Part shown: in pieces, positions 23,833-30,302 of the stretch
Layout of the letters: each line of letters starts with the position of its first letter
How positions within the stretch are numbered: the first letter of the stretch is position 1
Source of the DNA: JAGVPT01 sp964384415
Lineage (GTDB): Bacteria; Bacteroidota; Ignavibacteria; UBA10030; UBA8401
Reading direction: 5' to 3'
Assembly: GCA_964384415.1 (NCBI GenBank)
Contig: CAYLMV010000019.1
Coordinates: 1-44,021, forward strand
Length of the DNA: 44,021 nt
Position numbers and translations under genes: made by a program
Notes under the pieces: model-generated
What the model saw: only the letters and a program-made list of their open reading frames with translations
Databases searched by the model: none
What the model was told of the DNA's origin: nothing

Positions 23833-24359
23833 AATACCGCCGAGACCAACCTCACTTTGCATTTGGCGCATGGCATTTCCAGCTTTCCGGGAGCGATGCC
23901 GACGAAAGTCTCCTGTGTTTTTCCTGTCATCGAGGTCGATAGGTTGTAATCTTTTACTCCAACCACATCCCCCCCGCCGTCGAAGTAAGTAAACTGCAGC
24001 ACAACCGACGTGAGCCTGTGAGTGGACTCGTTGTTCAGCTCGACCGAATGAGTCGGGTTCATCCCGTCCTCGCTGTTTGTCATCGATTGGTCGAAGATGG
24101 TGACTTTCTCCAATTCTTCACTCCCCGGCGCCTTCGGAAGCATGCTCGTCTCGAGAACATTGATCTGCTGGAGCTTCATCTCGGCCTGCTTATACAACGG
24201 GCTTTCTTCAGGAATTTTTTCGTAATAATATTGAGCGACTTCGTACTCTTTTGCGTCGAAGTACGCATCCCCTTTTTTCAAGTTGATCGGGGCGCGTTCA
24301 GCGGAGTTATCGCAGCCGGCGAACAACAACAGGAACATAAGAATGGCAATGCGTTTCAT
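23826..24359 (-). CDS. Lipoprotein with a TPR-like N-terminus and an FxLYD-like C-terminal domain
   Basis: The 177-residue product has a lipoprotein signal (MKRIAILMFLLLFAGC, Cys16). Residues 28-65 (KKGDAYFDAKEYEVAQYYYE) resemble a single tetratricopeptide repeat. The C-terminal half (about 100-177) is beta-rich with ELNNESTHRLTSVVLQFTYFD, the pattern of FxLYD/DUF3426-type immunoglobulin-like domains. No enzymatic motif; a scaffold or envelope function is likely. AAAGGAG precedes the ATG. It follows the cysteine desulfurase by 21 bases and overlaps the convergent ppx by seven. No close relative is recognised. Confidence 0.7.
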   Translation of the reverse strand: MKRIAILMFLLLFAGCDNSAERAPINLKKGDAYFDAKEYEVAQYYYEKIPEESPLYKQAEMKLQQINVLETSMLPKAPGSEELEKVTIFDQSMTNSEDGMNPTHSVELNNESTHRLTSVVLQFTYFDGGGDVVGVKDYNLSTSMTGKTQETFVGIAPGKLEMPCAKCKVRLVSAVFQ

Positions 24360-24380
24360 CCAAATCTCCTTTCAAAAACA

Positions 24381-25559
24381 TCAGGTTGGAACTGCCGCGC
24401 ACTTACGGACGACATCTTCGAGAATTGAAACCGCTTTGGTCAACTCATCCTTTGTGGTGTGTTTTCCCATAGAGAATCGAATACTGGCCCGCGCCGTTTT
24501 GGTGTCCCGGCCGATGGCCTGAAGGACATGAGAAGGCTCCATACTGCCGGAAGAACATGCCGAACCGCTCGTCACGGCAACTCCGCCAAGATCCATGTTC
24601 AAGAGCAGCGCCTCCCCGTCCAAATCGATCTTTCCGCTGTCGAATGAAATGTTGACAATATGGGGAAGCGCATCGACGGGATGTCCGTTAAACAGAACCG
24701 AGTCAAATCTCTCCGAGATCAATCGCTTGAGCTCTTCCTTCAATGAAGCGTAACGGGAACAACTGACGGCAAGATCGACCTGGCTCATTTCGAGCGCTTT
24801 CGCAAAGCCGACAATCAATGGTATGTTTTCGGTCCCGGCCCTCCGATTCCTCTCCTGTGCTCCGCCGTGGATTAATGAATCTGCTTCAATCCCCTTGCGA
24901 ATAAAAACGGCGCCAATCCCCTTGGGCCCGTAAAACTTGTGGGGAGAAATGGCGAGCAGGTCCATACCGAGGGTTTTGACATCTACCGCAATCTTTCCGA
25001 CCGATTGTACCGTATCCGAGTGGAGCAGGACACCCTTCTCGTGCACGATGTGAGCAATCTCTTGAATATCCTGGATCGTGCCGATTTCGTTGTTCGCGTG
25101 GATGACGGAGACGATGGCCGTGCGCGGGGTGATTGCCGAACGGAGATCCTGAGGATCTACTTTCCCCGCCGCGTCAACAGGCAAAACGGTGAGATCAAAA
25201 CCGTTCAATCGGAGATACTGAGCCGCATGCATCACTGCATGATGTTCGATTGCTGAAACGATAATGTGATTCTTCCCGTGGACTCTTCGGGCGGCGTACG
25301 CGGCGCCAAGGAGGGCATGATTATCTGCTTCGGTGCCCCCGCTGGTAAAGAATATCTCCCCCGTTTTTGCACCGATGACCCCCGCGATCTTCTCCCTGCT
25401 CTCTTCGAGCGGGATCTTGGTCTCTCTGCCGAAGGCATGGATGGACGACGCGTTGCCGAAGGAATCGGAGAAGTACGGCAGCATCGCTTCGACTACTGCC
25501 GGGTCGACGGGCGTTGTCGCGCAGTAATCCAGATAGATTCGATGAGAGAGTTGCTCCAT
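24381..25559 (-). CDS. Cysteine desulfurase, NifS/IscS family
   Basis: This PLP enzyme takes sulfur from cysteine as a persulfide for Fe-S clusters or tRNA thiolation. From ATG 25559 the protein has 392 residues. Key residues: PLP lysine Lys208 in SPHKFYGPKG, the persulfide cysteine Cys335 in SGSACSSGSMEPSHV, HH at 106-107 (AIEHHAVM), and DYCATTP at the N-terminus, where the usual N-A-T-T is replaced by C-A-T-T. A GTG 24 bases upstream (25583) is a weaker alternative. There is no iscU, sufBC or mnmA next to it. The promoter lies so close that the mRNA may be leaderless. Confidence 0.93.
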   Translation of the reverse strand: MEQLSHRIYLDYCATTPVDPAVVEAMLPYFSDSFGNASSIHAFGRETKIPLEESREKIAGVIGAKTGEIFFTSGGTEADNHALLGAAYAARRVHGKNHIIVSAIEHHAVMHAAQYLRLNGFDLTVLPVDAAGKVDPQDLRSAITPRTAIVSVIHANNEIGTIQDIQEIAHIVHEKGVLLHSDTVQSVGKIAVDVKTLGMDLLAISPHKFYGPKGIGAVFIRKGIEADSLIHGGAQERNRRAGTENIPLIVGFAKALEMSQVDLAVSCSRYASLKEELKRLISERFDSVLFNGHPVDALPHIVNISFDSGKIDLDGEALLLNMDLGGVAVTSGSACSSGSMEPSHVLQAIGRDTKTARASIRFSMGKHTTKDELTKAVSILEDVVRKCAAVPT

Positions 25560-25567
25560 AGTACAAA

Positions 25568-25596
25568 AATATATCAAGTCCACGGTGAAGAATCAA
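25568..25596 (-). promoter_or_regulatory. Predicted promoter of the cysteine desulfurase gene, probably leaderless
   Basis: On the minus strand TTGATT (25596-25591), a 17-base spacer and TATATT (25573-25568) end eight bases before ATG 25559. No Shine-Dalgarno lies between. This is the same layout as the tsaD promoter. Confidence 0.5.
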
Positions 25597-25641
25597 CCGC
25601 CGGACAGGGAGAGGCCTGGTGTCCCGCATTCCTGAAACAAA

Positions 25642-25676
25642 AAAAGAGTGAAAGCGTAATGCCGCTTCACTCTTTT
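25642..25676 (-). terminator. Terminator of the sigma/anti-sigma/Spy-like unit
   Basis: AAAAGAGTGAAAGCG (25642-25656) pairs with CGCTTCACTCTTTT (25663-25676) with one bulged base. On the minus strand the stem runs into a T7 tract and TTTC. It starts 22 bases after the Spy-like stop. Confidence 0.85.
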
Positions 25677-25698
25677 CTGCATCCAAGACGACCTATCG

Positions 25699-26175
25699 TT
25701 AGCGGTCCTTCATTCGTTCACGCTGCACGTCTCTCACAGCCTGCCGCAATTCCTTTACGAAGTTTCGTTCAAATACAATATAAACGGCGATCTGTTTATT
25801 CGAGAGAATCTCTTTGAGCTGCGAAAGAAAGTTCTGACGCTCTCCGGCGATCTTTTTGTCTATTTCCAGAAGATTCTTATAGATGTCATCGAATTCGCCG
25901 TCGCTGGCGCTGGAACGCGACAATGAGTCAAGATTATCGATGAGATCATTGCGTTCCTTGTCGAACCCGTGCATAATTTCCAGATGTTTGTCATACCGCG
26001 AGACAAACTTCACGGATTGATCCTCTCCGAGCTTCAGCGCTTCAAGCATGCGGACTTTCTTATAACTTTCTATCCGATCCGGCCACTGTGACCGGTCCCC
26101 GTGCCGCTGTTGTGCGCTGACAACGGCAGATGCAAAGAACAGGACACTGAGCAACATTGTAGCATTAAGTTTCAT
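25699..26175 (-). CDS. Spy/CpxP-like periplasmic protein
   Basis: From ATG 26175, which has AGAAGG seven bases upstream, the 158-residue protein has a signal peptide (MKLNATMLLSVLFFASAVVSAQ) and a highly charged, all-helical mature part. Two motifs resemble the L-T-x-x-Q repeats of Spy/CpxP/CnrX proteins: LGEDQ near residue 50 and LSNKQ near residue 124. This family includes periplasmic chaperones and metal or stress sensors that restrain signalling systems. It is 19 bases behind the anti-sigma gene, so it fits as the third component of that circuit. A longer start at 26214 lies inside the anti-sigma gene and is rejected. Assignment is by pattern only. Confidence 0.65.
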   Translation of the reverse strand: MKLNATMLLSVLFFASAVVSAQQRHGDRSQWPDRIESYKKVRMLEALKLGEDQSVKFVSRYDKHLEIMHGFDKERNDLIDNLDSLSRSSASDGEFDDIYKNLLEIDKKIAGERQNFLSQLKEILSNKQIAVYIVFERNFVKELRQAVRDVQRERMKDR

Positions 26176-26194
26176 AGACACCTTCTCTATAATA

Positions 26195-26851
26195 TTATAA
26201 CGAGGTCTTGTCAAGTTTCATGATCACGGGATCCACGTCTTCTTCGGCAATATCTTCAAAGGGAATATCACCCGCAAGGAAAATCGTGAGTGAATGCCCG
26301 TGTTCAAGCTGGTCGGCGACGAGCTCCCGGTCAAACTGCTGAGAAACTGCTGACGGGTTCGACATCGTTTCGAGCATGCGCTGCGAGGGTTCCATGGTGC
26401 GCGTCAAAACGCCGGTGTACGTGACCTCCTCGGTTACGCGATCGATATCTTCTCTCGGAACATCAGCGACGATCTGTTCCAGCCCGGACCTCGAGGGATC
26501 AAACGACGGAGTGAGAAGAACGTAGAGAGCGACGAGAGATCCGAGCACGGCCAAAGCCGAGCCCGGGGCCAGGATTCGCTGGGCCCAGGCGGGCAGAAAC
26601 AGAACTGAGAATTCTTTCGGCTCATTTTCAATCCGCTCGCGGATCCGCGGGAGCAAATTGGCGAAATAATGAGTCGGCGGCTCCTGGTCGCGTGCGCCGC
26701 GCAGCGCTTCGAACGATATGCCGATCAAGGCAAGATCCTCTTTGCATCGATCGCACGTTGCAAGGTGACGATCGAGAGTCCTTCCGTCTTCCGGCGAGAG
26801 TGTCCCCTCCTGTTTCTCGATGAGCAGAGAACGAATCGCATCACATTCCAT
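26195..26851 (-). CDS. Zinc-finger anti-sigma factor (zf-HC2), membrane-anchored
   Basis: The 218-residue protein has the zf-HC2 signature at its N-terminus: Cys3, then His29-x3-Cys33-x2-Cys36 (DRHLATCDRCKEDL). A single membrane segment lies near residues 90-112 (APGSALAVLGSLVALYVLL), followed by a periplasmic domain of about 100 residues. It would hold its cognate ECF sigma factor at the membrane until a periplasmic signal. The ATG overlaps the stop of the sigma gene by 11 bases, a strong sign of paired function. The Spy-like gene follows. The signal sensed is unknown. Confidence 0.88.
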   Translation of the reverse strand: MECDAIRSLLIEKQEGTLSPEDGRTLDRHLATCDRCKEDLALIGISFEALRGARDQEPPTHYFANLLPRIRERIENEPKEFSVLFLPAWAQRILAPGSALAVLGSLVALYVLLTPSFDPSRSGLEQIVADVPREDIDRVTEEVTYTGVLTRTMEPSQRMLETMSNPSAVSQQFDRELVADQLEHGHSLTIFLAGDIPFEDIAEEDVDPVIMKLDKTSL

Positions 26852-26969
26852 TTTTCACAAACTCTCCTATCTTTTTGACGGCGTGGAAATAGTTTGCCTT
26901 CAAGCCTCCAACGCTTGTCTTGAGAATCTTCGATATCTCTTCGTAGGGCAATTCTTCATAATAACGGAG
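26841..26969 (-). CDS. ECF-type RNA polymerase sigma factor, C-terminal 42 residues, cut by assembly gap
   Basis: The visible frame between the gap and TGA 26841 encodes 42 residues matching sigma-70 region 4: RYYEELPYEEISKILKTSVG forms the first helix and turn, and GGLKANYFHAVKKIGEF the recognition helix. The K-A-N-Y-F-H-A-V-K-K form is common in Bacteroidota ECF factors. Region 2 and the promoter are hidden in the gap. It overlaps the anti-sigma gene by 11 bases. The gene is probably intact in the organism. Confidence 0.85.
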   Translation of the reverse strand, partial: LRYYEELPYEEISKILKTSVGGLKANYFHAVKKIGEFVKNGM

Positions 26970-27069
26970 NNNNNNNNNNNNNNNNNNNNNNNNNNNNNNN
27001 NNNNNNNNNNNNNNNNNNNNNNNNNNNNNNNNNNNNNNNNNNNNNNNNNNNNNNNNNNNNNNNNNNNNN
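26970..27069. other. Assembly gap (100 N) hiding a sigma factor N-terminus and an outer-membrane protein C-terminus
   Basis: A 100-N placeholder. It must hide at least about 130 codons of the sigma factor plus the end of the Wzi-like gene, so the true gap is probably over 500 bases. Reading the two sides as one frame would make a false fusion. Confidence 0.97.
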
Positions 27070-28269
27070 ATCCGTATTGGGGTGAAAAAGATCGTACGAG
27101 CGCCCGCCAACCGTAAAACCAAGCTGATTCCGCTGGCGGTCGGTCATATAGAATTCAGTCGGCGAAAACTCGTCGATGAAAAGCGTTCCGTAAAACTCGA
27201 AATTCTTCAGCGCGTTCACATCAACGCTGCCGAACACTTGTTTGTTGTCTTCGTCATTATTGTAGTGTTCGGCTGCGAAGTAAAACATCACTGGAAGCAG
27301 ATAGATCAGTTCCGGATTCCTGCCGCCGTAGATTTCCGACTCTCCGACCGAGATGTTGACCCCATTGGCCACGGACGCCTCGAGCATTTGGGCCGCCATA
27401 TATTTCTGAGCATATATTGCTCTGAACCCTGTGCTCTTTGGAGTGAAACCCGGCACAAGATAGGAATCTACCGAATCGATGACATCGGAACTGAGCCAGC
27501 TGTGAACAAATGTGAAGTCGACATCTTTCCCGAGTCTCGCACGCAGCTTGATTTGAGGATACGATGGCGGCTTATCGGAGAGAATGAGGTTGCCATGGTA
27601 GCCGGCTCCCCAAATGTTCGGCATTTTTTCGATTGACAAAGTAAGAAATGAAAAGTCCACGTTGAACTGGGCGTCGGCGAGATCGTATTGAATGATTTTC
27701 CCTTTCGACGCAGAGAGTATTTGCCCCTGGTTGGGCGTCATGTCCTTGCGCACGTCGGTATAGGTTCCGCTCTCCTGGTTGTCCCTAAAGTAGAGATACA
27801 TCCCGAGATTATCTCCGGCGTAGCCGTACCCCACGAGCCCGTTCGAACGTATTTTCGTGTTAGTTTTAGTCGGGTTTTCTTCAACGGAATATCCTCCGAC
27901 AAGGTCAACATTGAAAGTGCCCGGAGCGCTTCGGTACGGATAAAGGTGCCATCGTTCGTCCGGCATCTCTTTGTCGACCTTCAGCTGCTGCAGCTCGACA
28001 TAGAATTCCTGTTTGTAAAACTGGAGTTCCTCCTTCTCGACGCTTGTGAGTTCGCTCGAATGAGCTTCCACGATGACAAGATATTTGGCGATCTGTTGGC
28101 GCGTGATGGGCTTCACCGCATCCCGGTAGTCGATCAAGACCCGCTTCCCCTCCATCCGCTTCAGGAAGTCGTAGACTTCGTGAGAGGGATGGAGATACAC
28201 TGACTGCGAGAAAGAACTGATTCCCGAGGAAAGCAACATCAGAACACATACTGCAATCTTTCTACTCAT
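27070..28269 (-). CDS. Outer-membrane beta-barrel protein, capsule-assembly Wzi-like; C-terminus in gap
   Basis: The N-terminal 400 residues are visible, from ATG 28269 to the gap. A signal peptide (MSRKIAVCVLMLLSSGISSF) is followed by a helical region beginning LHPSHEVYDFLKRMEG (about 30-110), then alternating amphipathic strands with many aromatic and Gly residues. Segments such as MPNIWGAGYHGNLILSDK followed by PPSYPQIKLRARLG, then FRAIYAQKYMAAQMLE, resemble the Wzi-like capsule assembly family of Bacteroidota. It could anchor surface polysaccharide, although it is distant from the glycan operon. It starts 19 bases after terC and may be co-transcribed with it. The family call is by pattern only. 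Confidence 0.55.
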
Positions 28270-28288
28270 TCAGATAACTCCGGGAAAA

Positions 28289-29110
28289 TTAATGCTGTTT
28301 TGGTTTGACCAGGTACGACATCAATACTGAAGACGTGAGGATTACTGCAACGATCAACAGCGATATGCCGACGTTCATTTCATAAATGTTCATAATAAGC
28401 ATCTTTACTCCAACATAAGCAAGTACGATGCCGATCCCGTACTTCATGTATTCGAACTTCCGCTGCCCTTTTTCCAGAACAAAATACATCGAACGCAGCC
28501 CCAGCACGGCCATAATGTTCGAACTGAAGACTATGAGCGGATCAGTCGTGATGGCAAAGATCGCGGGAATGGAATCCACGGCAAAGACGACATCGGTCGT
28601 TTCGATGATAACCAGCACGAGGAAAAGAGAAGTCGCGAAAAGCGTTCCCTTCTCGCGGTGGAAGAATCGCCCTTCGTCGGCGCTCTCCCTGATCGGAATG
28701 ATTTTCTTGACGATGGAGAGGACAATGTTCTTATCGGGATCAATTTTCCGCTCTTTTCCAAAAACGATCTGGTATCCGGAGTAGAGCAGAATAGCCCCGA
28801 AGATGTACATGATCCAGTGGAACTCGCGGACCAGCGCCGTCCCGAGCAGGATGAGAGCCCCGCGAAGGATGATCACGCCGATGACGCCGTAATTCAAAAC
28901 GCTTCGCTGCTGAACCGGCTTGGTGTTGAAGTAGGAAAAGATGAGAAGAAAGACAAAGAGGTTATCGACGCTGAGGGATTTCTCGATAACATACCCGGTG
29001 AAGAACTCCAGGGCTTTTTGGTAGCCGAAAAGCGCATAGACGCCGAGATTCACCAGAAGTGAAAGCGTGATCCAAAAAAGAGACCAAAAGACTGCCTTCC
29101 GGGTGGACAT
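28289..29110 (-). CDS. TerC family membrane protein
   Basis: The 273-residue protein has about eight membrane segments and the TerC signatures VIEKSLSVDNLFVFLLIFSY and VIIETTDVVFAVDSIPAIF, each with the acidic residues conserved in the family. It resembles the Alx/TerC type, linked to manganese export and metal loading of exported proteins, and also known from tellurite resistance clusters. No other ter gene is nearby, so tellurite resistance is unlikely. AGGAGG ends only two bases before the ATG, unusually close. The leader (29189-29225) has helices that could form a pseudoknot; a yybP-ykoY manganese riboswitch was looked for and not found. Confidence 0.9.
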   Translation of the reverse strand: MSTRKAVFWSLFWITLSLLVNLGVYALFGYQKALEFFTGYVIEKSLSVDNLFVFLLIFSYFNTKPVQQRSVLNYGVIGVIILRGALILLGTALVREFHWIMYIFGAILLYSGYQIVFGKERKIDPDKNIVLSIVKKIIPIRESADEGRFFHREKGTLFATSLFLVLVIIETTDVVFAVDSIPAIFAITTDPLIVFSSNIMAVLGLRSMYFVLEKGQRKFEYMKYGIGIVLAYVGVKMLIMNIYEMNVGISLLIVAVILTSSVLMSYLVKPKQH

Positions 29111-29188
29111 AACCTCCTATCGGTTCTGAATCAGAATTCGTGAATTGAGAGCCCGCCATCACCATGGTTCTTCCCCGCGGAATGCTTT

Positions 29189-29225
29189 CGTTGAGGATAC
29201 TTCGCCTTTTCCTCGAGGCGCAACG
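29189..29225 (-). promoter_or_regulatory. Structured leader of terC, possible pseudoknot
   Basis: CGTTG (29189-29193) pairs with CAACG (29221-29225). Inside, AGGA (29194-29197) can pair with TCCT (29210-29213) and CGCCT (29203-29207) with AGGCG (29216-29220); the last two cross, so an H-type pseudoknot or a two-state switch is possible. No known riboswitch family fits. Confidence 0.25.
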
Positions 29226-29484
29226 CAAGATCGCTGCTGCATTACACAAAAAAGAAGCTTCCTGCTCTTTTGTGTATTAAAAGATACTAAAAGAACCGCA
29301 GAGAACAAAAAATAATTCATCATACGTCGAGTTATGTGCGCTGCGTCTCAGAGGAAACAGCCGTCTTTGTTGTCGCGATCCCAACGTTGCTCACTTTATA
29401 CTATCGCATGCTTTTCAACGGTTGGTTTTGTTAGGATCATTTCTATTGTTTGATGATTCGTCAAACTGATACATCACCCTGCGC

Positions 29485-29513
29485 TTGATTTCATCGACAT
29501 GTTTTCTTATCTT
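29485..29513 (+). promoter_or_regulatory. Predicted promoter of tRNA-Leu
   Basis: TTGATT (29485-29490), a 17-base spacer and TATCTT (29508-29513) place the expected transcription start about seven bases before the mature tRNA 5' end at 29527. Confidence 0.5.
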
Positions 29514-29526
29514 TCAAATTGTAGCC

Positions 29527-29609
29527 GCCCGAGTGGTGAAATGGCAGACACACTGTCTTCAGGAGGCAGCGCTCGCAAGGGCATGGGAGTTCAAGTCTCC
29601 CCTCGGGCA
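29527..29609 (+). tRNA. tRNA-Leu (anticodon CAG)
   Basis: A complete class II tRNA folds here. Acceptor arms GCCCGAG (29527-29533) and CTCGGGC (29602-29608) pair perfectly; the anticodon stem CTGTC/GGCAG frames the loop TTCAGGA with anticodon CAG; a long variable arm (GCTC-GCAA-GGGC) follows, as expected for leucine; and the T arm is GGGAG-TTCAAGT-CTCCC. The discriminator is A. The 3' CCA is not encoded (CAAAA follows) and must be added. The 3' end is repeated imperfectly at 35602, and a decayed transposase begins 22 bases behind it. Confidence 0.95.
29593..29608 (+). repeat. tRNA 3'-end copy of a direct repeat (candidate attL)
   Basis: AAGTCTCCCCTCGGGC, the last 16 bases before the tRNA discriminator, matches 35602-35617 in 15 of 16 positions in the same orientation. 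tRNA 3' ends are the usual attachment sites of integrative elements. Confidence 0.5.
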
Positions 29610-29630
29610 CAAAAGTGCAGGACTTGAAAA

Positions 29631-29975
29631 TCAATCATGATGATTCTCGGTCTTGCCATGAGAGAATTTTAAGTAATGGCTTGTGATAGAGAGTAGAGCT
29701 ATCGTGTCTTCAGTGTCCTTCGTTTGAGCCTCGCTCCCCCATGAAACTATCAGGTCTCTGCAGTAACGCACGTCTCCTGAAATGTCACCTTTCTGCGGAC
29801 CATGATACCGTTCGTTATTGTACCGGTTGACAAACCGGTCGATCTCCAGTTCCGCCCCCCGCGTCCAGTGAAACTCCTCCGCGTTGATATAATTCTTCAT
29901 CCATCCATGATACCATTCGACCTTTCCCTCAGTGTTTTCCGTTTCGCCGCATAGCGGCGGCAGTAACCAATCCAA
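29631..29975 (-). pseudogene. Transposase remnant, C-terminal part of an IS3/IS481-type integrase
   Basis: The frame contains TEGKVEWYHGWMKNY followed by IDRFVNRYNNERYHGPQ. This corresponds to the end of the DDE integrase domain in IS3-type OrfB proteins, where a glycine-lysine-x-glutamate and a Y-N-x-x-R-x-H motif surround the final catalytic Glu (here the Glu of KVEWYH). The next residues, GDISGDVRYCRD, are a degraded form of the usual N-x-T-P-A-D-V-Y-x-G-R. Only about 110 residues remain; the catalytic Asp region and OrfA are missing. The only start is a TTG with an in-frame stop just upstream. The remnant ends 22 bases from the tRNA. Confidence 0.75.
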
Positions 29976-30302
29976 GATTCACCGAAATCAAGGTTCTTCT
30001 TCCATTGCCAATCTTGCGATTCCAAAAAATATTCTTCCCATTCCCAATAAGCCACTCCAAAAACTCCGCGCCAGTGCCTTCATTTGCAGGCATAATTCTT
30101 GCAGAATTACACATGTTGACAAGTTTTTGTCTCCATTGAGTCGGTGCTCGCCGGTCCAAGATGGGATACGGAGAAAAGCTGTCAGGAGATCTCCGGATTC
30201 GTCAAGATGACGGAGATCTTTGCGTATTAGCGGCATATTGTCGGCTCAGACGGAGTGTAACTAGTCCGGGGCATAAGTTGCGGCCCCAAAAGGTGTGGCC
30301 TT
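29976..30302. other. Degenerate region between transposase remnant and sensor kinase
   Basis: Several overlapping minus-strand frames (for example 29988-30236 and 29929-30159) are open but match no family I recognise. They may be frameshifted remains of the same mobile element. An AAGGTG ten bases before 30303 is the kinase ribosome binding site. Confidence 0.45.

Larger units (their letters stand above)
29111..29526. other. Intergenic region upstream of terC and tRNA-Leu
   Basis: A 416-base stretch without a gene. It holds a structured terC leader (29189-29225), a T-rich hairpin (ACACAAAA at 29244-29251 with TTTTGTGT at 29268-29275) and the predicted tRNA promoter (29485-29513). Nothing recognisable is seen in 29280-29480. 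Confidence 0.6.

Noticed and set aside
29111..29250. yybP-ykoY manganese riboswitch upstream of terC
   Set aside because: The conserved loop sequences are absent; only an unassigned structured leader is supported.
29988..30236. 82-residue minus frame between the transposase remnant and the kinase
   Set aside because: No family match, overlaps other open frames; treated as degenerate sequence.
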